Assembly: GCA_040769125.1 (NCBI GenBank)
Contig: JAXGLO010000001.1
Span: 930,001 to 994,000 of the forward strand
Reading direction: 5' to 3'
DNA length: 64,000 bases
Source of the DNA: CAIXSE01 sp040769125
GTDB lineage: Bacteria > Actinomycetota > Thermoleophilia > UBA2241
The translations under genes were made by a program, and so were the position numbers. The notes below the pieces were generated by a model, which was not told where the DNA came from, made no database searches, and was given only the letters and a program-made list of their open reading frames with translations. Position 1 is the stretch's first letter, and each line of letters starts with the position of its first letter. This document shows, piece by piece, positions 27,408-34,380 of this stretch.

Positions 27408-28310
27408 TTGGGCATCATCATCATCGTCATAGTCCTCGGCATTGTCACGCTACTCCTCCTGGGGATTCGCATCGTGCGCCCTACGCACCGCGGCCTTGTG
27501 GAGCGGCTTGGCAAGTACAATCGCTTCAGTCAACCTGGCTTTCACCTCATCATTCCGGGGATTGAGCGCATGTTCCGGGTCGATGTTCGCGAGATCCTCG
27601 TCGAGGCCCAGCCGCAGACGATCATTACCAACGACAACCTCAACGCCAGTGTCGATGCCCAGGTCTACCTCAAAGTCAAGGCCGATGAGGAGAACGTCAA
27701 GGCCTCGCAATACAACGTCGTTGACTACGAGAACCAGATCGTGAACCTGGCGCGTACCACGTTGCGTAACATCATCGGCACGCTCACGCTCAAGTCGGCC
27801 AACAGCGAGCGCGGTCGCATCAACGATGAGCTGCGGAGCACGCTTAAGGATGAAACTGCGAGCTGGGGCATCGAGATCCTCCGCACCGAGCTCAAGGAGA
27901 TCGATCCGCCGGAGGACGTCCAGGCGACCATGAACAAGGTCGTCAAGGCTGAGAACGAGAAGATAGCTGCTGTCGACTTCGCGACCGCCACCGAGACACA
28001 GGCCGACGGCCAGCGGCGTGCCTCGATCAAGGAGGCCGAGGGCGTCAAGAGGGCGAAGATCCTGCAGGCGGAGGGAGAGGCCGAGGCCATCAAGCTGGTC
28101 AACGAGGCGGCTGAGCGGTATTTCATCGGCAACGCCCAGGTTCTGCGCAAGCTCGAGGCGGTCGAGAGAGCCTTCTGGCAGAACGCCAAGATCGTAGTGC
28201 CGGCCGACAGCCAGCTCGTCAATGTGATCGGCGAGATGGCCGGCGTGGCGCCGGTGCCTGTAAAGGGGGTGCAGCCGGCGTCGGCCTCCGGCGAGAGCAG
28301 GAAGAGCTAG
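27408..28310 (+). CDS. SPFH/Band 7 protein, slipin (stomatin-like)
   Basis: A membrane scaffold protein that probably organises lipid domains or membrane proteases. The 300-residue protein has an N-terminal membrane segment (about 2-22), the Band 7 domain beginning RPTHRGLVERLGKYNRFSQPG, and a Glu/Ala-rich coiled coil (GQRRASIKEAEGVKRAKILQ) followed by the conserved slipin segment near AERYFIGNAQ. The TTG start at 27408 is supported by GGGAGG at 27398-27403. Slipins are often paired with an NfeD protein, but none is present here. The stop codon lies inside a terminator stem. Confidence 0.88.
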   Translation: MGIIIIVIVLGIVTLLLLGIRIVRPTHRGLVERLGKYNRFSQPGFHLIIPGIERMFRVDVREILVEAQPQTIITNDNLNASVDAQVYLKVKADEENVKASQYNVVDYENQIVNLARTTLRNIIGTLTLKSANSERGRINDELRSTLKDETASWGIEILRTELKEIDPPEDVQATMNKVVKAENEKIAAVDFATATETQADGQRRASIKEAEGVKRAKILQAEGEAEAIKLVNEAAERYFIGNAQVLRKLEAVERAFWQNAKIVVPADSQLVNVIGEMAGVAPVPVKGVQPASASGESRKS

Positions 28311-28344
28311 GCGAGCGGCGGCGCGGTAGAGCGTGCTCGCCTAG
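28307..28344. terminator. Bidirectional terminator whose stem contains both stop codons
   Basis: A perfect 10-bp stem CTAGGCGAGC/GCTCGCCTAG (28307-28316 with 28335-28344). The left arm holds the TAG of the slipin gene, the right arm the TAG of the convergent universal stress protein gene. Confidence 0.6.
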
Positions 28345-28808
28345 TCCTGGCGGCGGCGCGGAACCACGAGCACGGGGATCTCGCTGTGGTTCAGCAGTTT
28401 GAGTGCTGTCGAGCCCATGAAGGCCGCTGAGACGGCGCCCTCGCCGTGGCTGCCGACGGCGATGAGGATCGCCTCGCGGGCGCGCGCCGCGGCAAGCAGC
28501 ACCTCGACCGGCTTGCCCTCCACGACGAGCGTCTCGGCGTCGACCCCTGTCGCCGTCAGCCGCGCGGCGGCCTCGGCCGCCTGCTGCTCGGCGTGTCCGC
28601 GCACGCGTTCCATGTGGGCATCGAACTCGGCGCTCATCATCAGGGGAGAGCTGGTCATGCCGGTGGGGACGTAGCCGATCGAGAACTCGAACGCCTGCAC
28701 GACCAGCACGGTCGCGCCGGGTATGAGCTGGGCCAGGGTCGCCGTCCGCGCGAGCGCGCGCCTGGCGCAGGCGGAGCCGTCGTAGCCGAGCGCTATGGTC
28801 GCCGTCAT
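28341..28808 (-). CDS. Universal stress protein (UspA family)
   Basis: A single 155-residue Usp domain. It begins TIALGYDGSACARRAL, contains a VEGKPVEVLL segment, and ends with the ATP-binding signature VGSHGEGAVSAAFMGSTALKLL and PVLVVP, so it should bind ATP. Such proteins act in starvation and redox stress adaptation, and no precise function can be assigned. It is convergent with the slipin gene and lies about 86 bp downstream of the metal transporter operon on the same strand. It could be co-transcribed with that operon or have its own promoter. Confidence 0.9.
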   Translation of the reverse strand: MTATIALGYDGSACARRALARTATLAQLIPGATVLVVQAFEFSIGYVPTGMTSSPLMMSAEFDAHMERVRGHAEQQAAEAAARLTATGVDAETLVVEGKPVEVLLAAARAREAILIAVGSHGEGAVSAAFMGSTALKLLNHSEIPVLVVPRRRQD

Positions 28809-28894
28809 CTCGTCCCCTTCGGTGGTGGTCTGCTGTCAGTATTCCCTCACGGCTGCGAGTCGAAAAGGAGGGAGGGCGGCGCGGAGGACGGCGA

Positions 28895-29743
28895 CTACGA
28901 ACGCCGCGCCGCTGCCCGCCGCGCCAGAAGACCGCGGTGGGCCGCGGCGACGAAGGCGACGAGGAAGACGAGCGTCGTGACGAGCACGATGGCGGCTCCC
29001 GAGGCGACGTTGAGGTAGTAGCTCACGTAGAGGCCGACGACGCTCGAGCCGGCGCCGATCGCTGCCGCCGTGAGCATCATCGTCGGCAGCCGCTTGGTGA
29101 GGAGGTAAGCGGCGGCTGCCGGCGTCACCAGCAGTGCCGCGACCAGCCCGACGCCTACGGTCTCGAGGCTCACGACCACGGTGAGCGCCAGCAGGATCAG
29201 CATTACGTAGCGCAGCAGCTCCGGCCGCAGCCTCAGCGTGTGCGCGAGCACCGGGTCGAACGAGGCCAGGAGGAACTCCTTGAAGAGAATCAGGAGCGTG
29301 GCCAGCACGCCGAGCGCAAGGGCGCCGGTGAGCAGCAGGTCTCCCCTCGAGACCCCGAGGACGTTGCCGAAGAGGATGTGCGTGAGGTCGGTGGCGTAGG
29401 AGTGCACGCTGCTGATCAGCACGACGCCGAGGGCGAGCGCCGCGGCGAAGAGGATGCCGATCGCGGTGTCTTCTTTGATAGCGCTGCGGCGCGAGACGAG
29501 GCCGATGCCCAGTGCTACGAACAGTGCTGCTGCGAGGGCGCCGGCCAGAAGGTTCACGCCGAGCAGGTAGGCGATGGCGACGCCGGGGAGGATGGCGTGT
29601 GCCAGGGCGTCGCCGAGGAAGGCCATCCCACGGAGCACCACGAAGCAGCCGAGCACCGAGCAGAGCACGCCCACGATGAGCGAGGCTATCAGAGCCCGCT
29701 GCATGAACTCGAGGGCGAAGGGGTCGGTGAGCCAGGCGAGCAT
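28895..29743 (-). CDS. Metal ABC transporter permease, ZnuB/MntB type
   Basis: A membrane subunit of an ABC-3 family importer for zinc or manganese. The 282-residue protein has about eight to nine hydrophobic segments and the family stretch VVLRGMAFLGDALAHAILPG near the N-terminus, followed by SLETVGVGLVAALLVTPAAAA. The ATG at 29743 overlaps the last base of the ATPase stop (TGATG), so translation is coupled, and a GTG at 29803 would overlap the ATPase by 60 nt. It is the last gene of the four-gene fur-znuACB-type operon. The metal is probably zinc, judged from the regulator and the His-rich loop of the binding protein. Confidence 0.9.
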   Translation of the reverse strand: MLAWLTDPFALEFMQRALIASLIVGVLCSVLGCFVVLRGMAFLGDALAHAILPGVAIAYLLGVNLLAGALAAALFVALGIGLVSRRSAIKEDTAIGILFAAALALGVVLISSVHSYATDLTHILFGNVLGVSRGDLLLTGALALGVLATLLILFKEFLLASFDPVLAHTLRLRPELLRYVMLILLALTVVVSLETVGVGLVAALLVTPAAAAYLLTKRLPTMMLTAAAIGAGSSVVGLYVSYYLNVASGAAIVLVTTLVFLVAFVAAAHRGLLARRAAARRS

Positions 29744-30591
29744 CAGGCGCCGCCTCCTGCGGCCTGCGGCGCGGCCATCTCCGGCTCGCCGCCAGGGCAG
29801 CACTGGTCGATCAGCACCATGCCCTCGAGGAAGATCGCGTGGCCGCCGAAGGCCTCGACGATGTGCTTGCGGGTAAAGACCTCGTGGGGCGGACCGTAGG
29901 CGATCAGCCGGCCGTTGAGCAGAGCGACCAGATCGAAGCGCTGGCTGGCCGTCTGCATATCGTGAGTGCTGACGAGCACGGTGATGTCGCGCCCTCGGAG
30001 GCGCTCCAGGAGATCGAGCAGGGCCTCCTTGGCGCTGATATCGACGCCGGTGAACGGTTCGTCGAGGAGCAGCACATGTGGCTCCTGTGCCAGCGCTCGC
30101 GCGAGGAAGACGCGCTGCTGCTGGCCGCCGCTGAGGTCGCTGATGGGCCGGTGCGCCAGATCGGCGATGCCCAGATCGGCGAGGCAGCGCTCCACGACCT
30201 TGCGGTCGGCCGCCTGCGGGCGGCGCAGCCAGCCCAGGCGGCCGTAGCGGCCCATCATCACCACGTCCGCGACGGTGACCGGGAACGACCAGTCGACCTC
30301 CCTGCGCTGTGGCACGTAGGCGATGGGCTCGGTTTGTGCGGCCGGGTCACGGTCGCGTCGCTTGATACTGCCGGCGCACAAGGGGAGGAGGCCGACGATC
30401 GCCTTGAGCAGGGTCGACTTGCCGGCCCCGTTGGGCCCGACGATCGCGACCTGGCTGCCGTGAGGGACGGTCAGCGTGACGTCCTCCAGAGCCGGGCGCC
30501 CGTCGTAGGCGACGGTGGCGCCGTGCAGCGTGAAGCAGGGCACCCTGCCGGCACCGGTAGTCGTCTCCGTGTCGACAGGGCTGCCGTTCAT
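29743..30591 (-). CDS. Metal ABC transporter ATPase, ZnuC/MntA type
   Basis: Energises the importer. The 282-residue protein shows Walker A GPNGAGKST, the Q-loop YVPQRREVDWSFPVTV typical of the metal-uptake group, signature LSGGQQQRV, Walker B LLLDEPFTGVD and the switch His in VSTHD. The C-terminal 30 residues contain a CC pair and are longer than in most ZnuC proteins. Its ATG overlaps the binding-protein stop by 4 nt (ATGA) and its stop overlaps the permease start. All four genes of this unit overlap, so one polycistronic mRNA is expected. Confidence 0.93.
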   Translation of the reverse strand: MNGSPVDTETTTGAGRVPCFTLHGATVAYDGRPALEDVTLTVPHGSQVAIVGPNGAGKSTLLKAIVGLLPLCAGSIKRRDRDPAAQTEPIAYVPQRREVDWSFPVTVADVVMMGRYGRLGWLRRPQAADRKVVERCLADLGIADLAHRPISDLSGGQQQRVFLARALAQEPHVLLLDEPFTGVDISAKEALLDLLERLRGRDITVLVSTHDMQTASQRFDLVALLNGRLIAYGPPHEVFTRKHIVEAFGGHAIFLEGMVLIDQCCPGGEPEMAAPQAAGGGA

Positions 30592-31613
30592 CGCAGGGCG
30601 GTCACGATGACGCGCAGGTTGTGCTTCATCATGGCGATGTAGGTGGGTGCGTCGCCACCGGCGGGGGTAAGGCTGTGATCTCGCAGATCGGTCACGAGCT
30701 TGACGTCTGCCTCGGCGGCGATCTGCCGGGCGAGCTGCGGGTTCGCGCCGGTCTCGACGAAGACCGCCTTGGCGCCGCTGTCGCGAATGGCGGCCGTGAG
30801 GGCGCTGAGCTGCTGCGCGCTGGGGGAGTCGTCGGTGCTTACGGCGGGGATCACGGTGCCGACGACCGTGAACCCGTAGCGATCGGCGAAGTAGCCGGCG
30901 CTCTCGTGGTTGGTCACGAGAATGCGCTCCTTAGGGGGGATCGTCGCGATCTGCTTTGCGATCCAGGCGTCGAGCGCGCGCAGCTCGCGTGTGTAGCGGG
31001 CAGCGTTGGCGGCGTAGACGCCGGCGCCGGCGGGGTCGGACTCACTGAAGGCGTCGCGGATGTTCACTACGTAGCGCTCGACCAGCACGGGATTCAGCCA
31101 GAAGTGCGGGTCGGTGGCGCCATGATCGTGCTCCGCATCCTCCTCAGCCGCGTGCTGTGGAGCATCGTCATGGAGCTCCCGCGAGCGCAGCCCGGCCGAG
31201 GCCGTGACGACGGTGGCGTCGGGCGCGGCCTTTTCGAGGGTGGTGAGAAGTGTGCCCTCGAGTCCGCCGCCGTTGACGATGAGAAGATCGGCCGCCGCCG
31301 CCTTCGCCAGATCCTGCGGGGCGGGCTGGTAGGCGTGCGGGTCGGTGCCGAGGGGGATGAGCGTGGCGACGTGGAAGCGCTCGCCGGCGACGTTCTGCGC
31401 GATGTCCGCGAGGAACGACTCGGCGGCTACGACCTTGAGGGCGCCGTCGGGCTCCGCCTCGGTGGATGAGCCGCCGCAGCCTGCGAGCGCGGCGGCAGTC
31501 AGCGCGAGGCTGAGCAGGAGGGCGGCGAGGCGCTTCCGGCCGCGCCGCCGGACGAGTCGCCGCGGCCTCGCGGCCTGCTGCTCGCCATGCCGGGTCAAGC
31601 GTCGCGGGCTCAC
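30588..31613 (-). CDS. Metal-binding lipoprotein of ABC transporter, ZnuA-like
   Basis: Extracellular receptor for the ABC importer. The 341-residue cluster A-I protein has a basic start, a hydrophobic signal and the lipobox LAGC, so it is a lipoprotein. Metal-ligand segments are PLGTDPHAYQPAPQD, a short His/Glu/Asp loop with DAEHDHG before TDPHFWLNP, VTNHESAGYFADRYG and VFVETGANPQ. The mobile acidic-histidine loop favours zinc over manganese. GTG at 31613 overlaps the fur stop as GTGA, and this start gives a normal signal peptide. Longer starts would run through fur. Confidence 0.9.
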   Translation of the reverse strand: MSPRRLTRHGEQQAARPRRLVRRRGRKRLAALLLSLALTAAALAGCGGSSTEAEPDGALKVVAAESFLADIAQNVAGERFHVATLIPLGTDPHAYQPAPQDLAKAAAADLLIVNGGGLEGTLLTTLEKAAPDATVVTASAGLRSRELHDDAPQHAAEEDAEHDHGATDPHFWLNPVLVERYVVNIRDAFSESDPAGAGVYAANAARYTRELRALDAWIAKQIATIPPKERILVTNHESAGYFADRYGFTVVGTVIPAVSTDDSPSAQQLSALTAAIRDSGAKAVFVETGANPQLARQIAAEADVKLVTDLRDHSLTPAGGDAPTYIAMMKHNLRVIVTALR

Positions 31614-32065
31614 GTGGTGCCTCTTCGTGCCTGCGCTGCCTCGGCCTGGCACTCGGCGCAGATGCCGCTGAGCTGCAACACGTGCTCGGTGATGCGGTAG
31701 CCGGTCTGCCTGGCGGCTGCCGCGACCACCGTCGCCAGGTCGCACTCGGTGAACTCGCTGACGCGGCCGCAGCAGCTGCAGATGACGCAGTGGCCGTGGC
31801 GCGCGCCGGCGGCCGCGAATGCTTCACAGTGGTCCGGGCCGTGCACTCGACGCACGGCGCCGATCTCGCCGAGGACCTCCAGCGTCCGATAGACGGTCGT
31901 GAGCCCGAGGTCGGGGCAGCGGCGGCGCGCGGAGTCGAAGACCTGGATGGGGCTGACGCTGCCGCGGGCTTCGGTGACCGCCTCGATTACGGCGAGTCGC
32001 TGGCGGGTGAGGCGAAGGCCACGGGCGGCGAGGTCTTTGGCGATGGTAGGCGAGTCGAGCGGCAT
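31610..32065 (-). CDS. Fur-family metalloregulator, Zur-like
   Basis: Represses metal-uptake genes when the metal is plentiful. The 151-residue protein has the Fur winged helix (LTRQRLAVIEAV, LGLTTVYRTLEVL), the metal-sensing HGHCVICSCCGRV, and two CxxC pairs (CVIC and CAEC) for structural zinc. It heads the overlapping operon for the importer and lies directly behind a palindromic operator, so it probably autoregulates. ATG at 32065 is chosen because longer versions would include the operator in the coding region. Zur is favoured over Fur or Mur from the neighbours; the operator spacing is unusual. Confidence 0.87.
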   Translation of the reverse strand: MPLDSPTIAKDLAARGLRLTRQRLAVIEAVTEARGSVSPIQVFDSARRRCPDLGLTTVYRTLEVLGEIGAVRRVHGPDHCEAFAAAGARHGHCVICSCCGRVSEFTECDLATVVAAAARQTGYRITEHVLQLSGICAECQAEAAQARRGTT

Positions 32066-32081
32066 GGGACCTGCTGTCAAC

Positions 32082-32102
32082 TGAAAACGGGAACTGTTTT
32101 CA
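32082..32102 (-). promoter_or_regulatory. Palindromic operator of the metal-uptake operon
   Basis: TGAAAAC-N7-GTTTTCA lies 17 nt upstream of the fur start. The arms equal the half-sites of actinobacterial Zur boxes, but the 7-nt gap differs from the usual 1-nt gap. On the minus strand a weak promoter (TTGCCG, 17 nt, TAGGCT with -10 at 32117-32112) would start transcription just before it. Confidence 0.65.
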
Positions 32103-32259
32103 ACTGGCTCTAGCCTACCAAGCGGCAATTGCACCGGCAAACGCTTGATCAGTGGTCGCCAGATGTGCCGCGCCGGTCTACCAGTGGTGCTGCGTGCCGA
32201 TTCTCGAGCAGGGCGATGATTGCTGTGCGAGCCCTGCCCTTCCTCGCCCTGGAGTCGCC

Positions 32260-32739
32260 ATGCCTTCCGATCAGGACCTGACCGTCGCGCAGCTCGTCGT
32301 CGACTCCGATCTTGGCCAGGATCTCGTCGCTAGTGAGGCGGGAGCACGGCGCGTCATCCGTGCGGTTCATATCTCGGAGTTCGACGACTTGATGCTGTGG
32401 ATGGTCGGGGATTCGCCGTTGATGGCATGCGGTCCAGCGCTGGTTGCCCCAGGCGATGCCGGCGTCCGCTATCTCGAGCGACTTGCCGAGAAGGGCGTCA
32501 GGGTACTCATCGTCGATGTGGGGCAGTACATGGAGTGGAGACGCTTGAACACCAGCTTGACGGATGTGGCCTCCACGGCCCTCAGGGAATTCGTATTCGA
32601 CCCTTCCATGGACCCCCTCCGTTTGTTAGCCTTGCACACAACTCAGGACTGCACCTGGCCTTGCGGCAGCAGACACTGCGCCGTAGAGGGCAGGACGCGA
32701 TTCATCGCAGAGGAAGGACCGCCATGCCTAAGATCGTGA
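32260..32739 (+). CDS. Stand-alone PucR N-terminal domain protein (truncated regulator)
   Basis: A 159-residue protein whose first 90 residues (LTVAQLVVDSDLGQDLVAS, VIRAVHISEFDD, AEKGVRVLIVDVGQ) match the N-terminal ligand-sensing domain of PucR/CdaR-type transcription factors. The central domain and the C-terminal helix-turn-helix of the 400-550-residue family are absent. After about residue 95 the sequence is not recognisable. ATG at 32260 has GGAG 5 nt before it, so it may be translated. It overlaps the amidinotransferase start by 16 nt, suggesting a coupled pair. It could be a decayed regulator or a non-DNA-binding sensor. Confidence 0.6.
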   Translation: MPSDQDLTVAQLVVDSDLGQDLVASEAGARRVIRAVHISEFDDLMLWMVGDSPLMACGPALVAPGDAGVRYLERLAEKGVRVLIVDVGQYMEWRRLNTSLTDVASTALREFVFDPSMDPLRLLALHTTQDCTWPCGSRHCAVEGRTRFIAEEGPPCLRS

Positions 32740-33899
32740 ATTCCTGGAACGAATGGGATCCTCTTGAGCGCCTGATCCTGGGTCGCCCCGATGGCACCCA
32801 GGCGGCAGCGCCGGAACCCGGCATCTATTCGCACATGCCTGAGGGCGGCTTCCCGCTGGGCACCTACGGCAAGTTTCCTCAGGAGTTCGTCGATGAGGCG
32901 AACGAGCAGATGGACAACTTCGTCAAGATCCTGAACGCGCGTGGGATCACGGTCGACCGCGTCGAACTGCATCCGATCTACACCGGTGAGATCCATGGCA
33001 ACGGCACTCCCGACTGGTCGATGCCCAACGTGCGCGGCTGTAACTGCCCGCGCGATCTGTTCATGACCGTGGGCAACGAGCTCATCGAGGGTGCCGGCGT
33101 CTTGCGCTCGCGCTGGTATGAGCACCTTAGTATGCGCCCAATCCTCGAGCGGTACTTCCGGGAGGACCCCGAGTTTCTCTGGACGGCCGCCCCGAAGCCG
33201 CGTATGACCGACGACTCGTACGTGCGGAACTACTGGTACGACTTCTACAACGTCTGGACCGACGATGAGAAGCGCCGGCGCATGGAGGAGAACAGCTTCC
33301 AGCTCACCGACGTGGAGCCGATGTGGGACGCTGCCTGCGCCATGCGCATGGGCCGCGACATCATCTGGTACCACTCTGTCGTAACGAACAACGCCGGCAT
33401 CGACTGGCTCAAGCGCTACTTCGCCCAGAAGGGCATTCGCGTGCACGAGGTCCAGTTCGGCACGACGAGCGACACCTACTACGCGTTCCACATCGACGTG
33501 ATCATCTGCCCGATCCGCCCCGGCCTCCTCATGCACAACCCTGAGCGTCCATGGGTGACTCAAGAGGCTCTCCAGCTCTTCAAGCAGAACGACTGGGAGA
33601 TCGTCGAGACCGTTCAGCCGTCGTTCTACTACGAGGAGATCCTCGACTCCTTCGGGACGCCGCGCCGCGGCCTCAACTCGATCTTCATGAACACTCTCTC
33701 GCTCGGCCCCAATACGGTCTGCGTCGAGGCCCACGAGACGGGCTACATGGAGCAGCTCGACAAGATGGGCATCGAGGTGATCCCCGTCCCCTACGACAAG
33801 GTCGTGCCCTTCGGCGGCTCGCTGCACTGCACCACCGTCGACGTCAAGCGCGACGGCTCGCTTGAGGACTACTTCCCGAAGCAGATTCCTGGGTATTGA
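32724..33899 (+). CDS. Amidinotransferase, arginine:glycine amidinotransferase-like
   Basis: A 391-residue pentein-fold enzyme that probably moves an amidino group from arginine to an amine acceptor such as glycine. The catalytic triad of the AGAT family is visible: Asp within MWDAACAMRMGRD, His in AFHIDVIICPIRPG, and Cys369 in GGSLHCTTVDV. The N-terminus VNSWNEWDPLERLILGRPD is a family hallmark. The ATG at 32724 has AGGAAGG ahead. Acceptor substrate is unknown; scyllo-inosamine-phosphate amidinotransferases of aminoglycoside clusters are relatives, but no such cluster is here. It is preceded by a PucR-like fragment and followed by a strong hairpin. Confidence 0.85.
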   Translation: MPKIVNSWNEWDPLERLILGRPDGTQAAAPEPGIYSHMPEGGFPLGTYGKFPQEFVDEANEQMDNFVKILNARGITVDRVELHPIYTGEIHGNGTPDWSMPNVRGCNCPRDLFMTVGNELIEGAGVLRSRWYEHLSMRPILERYFREDPEFLWTAAPKPRMTDDSYVRNYWYDFYNVWTDDEKRRRMEENSFQLTDVEPMWDAACAMRMGRDIIWYHSVVTNNAGIDWLKRYFAQKGIRVHEVQFGTTSDTYYAFHIDVIICPIRPGLLMHNPERPWVTQEALQLFKQNDWEIVETVQPSFYYEEILDSFGTPRRGLNSIFMNTLSLGPNTVCVEAHETGYMEQLDKMGIEVIPVPYDKVVPFGGSLHCTTVDVKRDGSLEDYFPKQIPGY

Positions 33900-33982
33900 T
33901 CGGGACTCAGGGGTGAGGCGCGGGCTGCTGCAGCGACGGGGAGAGACGCTCGTCTGGCTGCTGCTGTCGGCGAAGTGTTGAA

Positions 33983-34034
33983 CGTGAGGCCGGGGGTTCA
34001 TGTGCGCTGCCTGCATGTGGCCCCCGGTCTCACG
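33983..34034 (+). terminator. Strong hairpin after the amidinotransferase
   Basis: CGTGAG (33983-33988) pairs with CTCACG (34029-34034), continuing inward through a G-U pair to CCGGGGG with CCCCCGG. It forms a stem of about 15 bp some 85 nt after the stop; no T-tract follows. Confidence 0.6.
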
Positions 34035-34380
34035 AAGCCCCGAAGCCCGGTTGATCTTCGTCGATCGCGAAGGTTGGACGAGCATCCAGTGTCAAACGAC
34101 ATGCCTGAACGGGAGCGGCTTTGACCCGGCGAGAGTGCAGGCACGAGGGGTGATCGAAGCGGCAGGATACGACACGCGGCGCGGTCCCGATTCCATCTCT
34201 CCGGCGCCTGACGGCGGGCGGGAGCGCGTGGCTGGAACGGTGGCCGGCGGCGGTGGCCCCGCTCTGCATCTCAGGTCAGTGGTGAGACGGGCCTATCGGG
34301 GCCTCTCTCAAGGCTTTTCCGGTCTCCTCGTGTGAATCATCGATTGGGGCGGCTGGCACGCTGCAGAATGGAACAGGAGC
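34035..34380. other. Intergenic stretch without a recognisable gene
   Basis: About 350 bp between the hairpin and the end of the PilB-type gene. The plus-strand open frame here has low-complexity composition and no family features, and no repeats or RNA gene are evident. Confidence 0.5.

Noticed and set aside
34000..34335. 111-codon plus-strand open frame after the amidinotransferase
   Set aside because: It begins inside the terminator hairpin, has no ribosome-binding site and no recognisable features.
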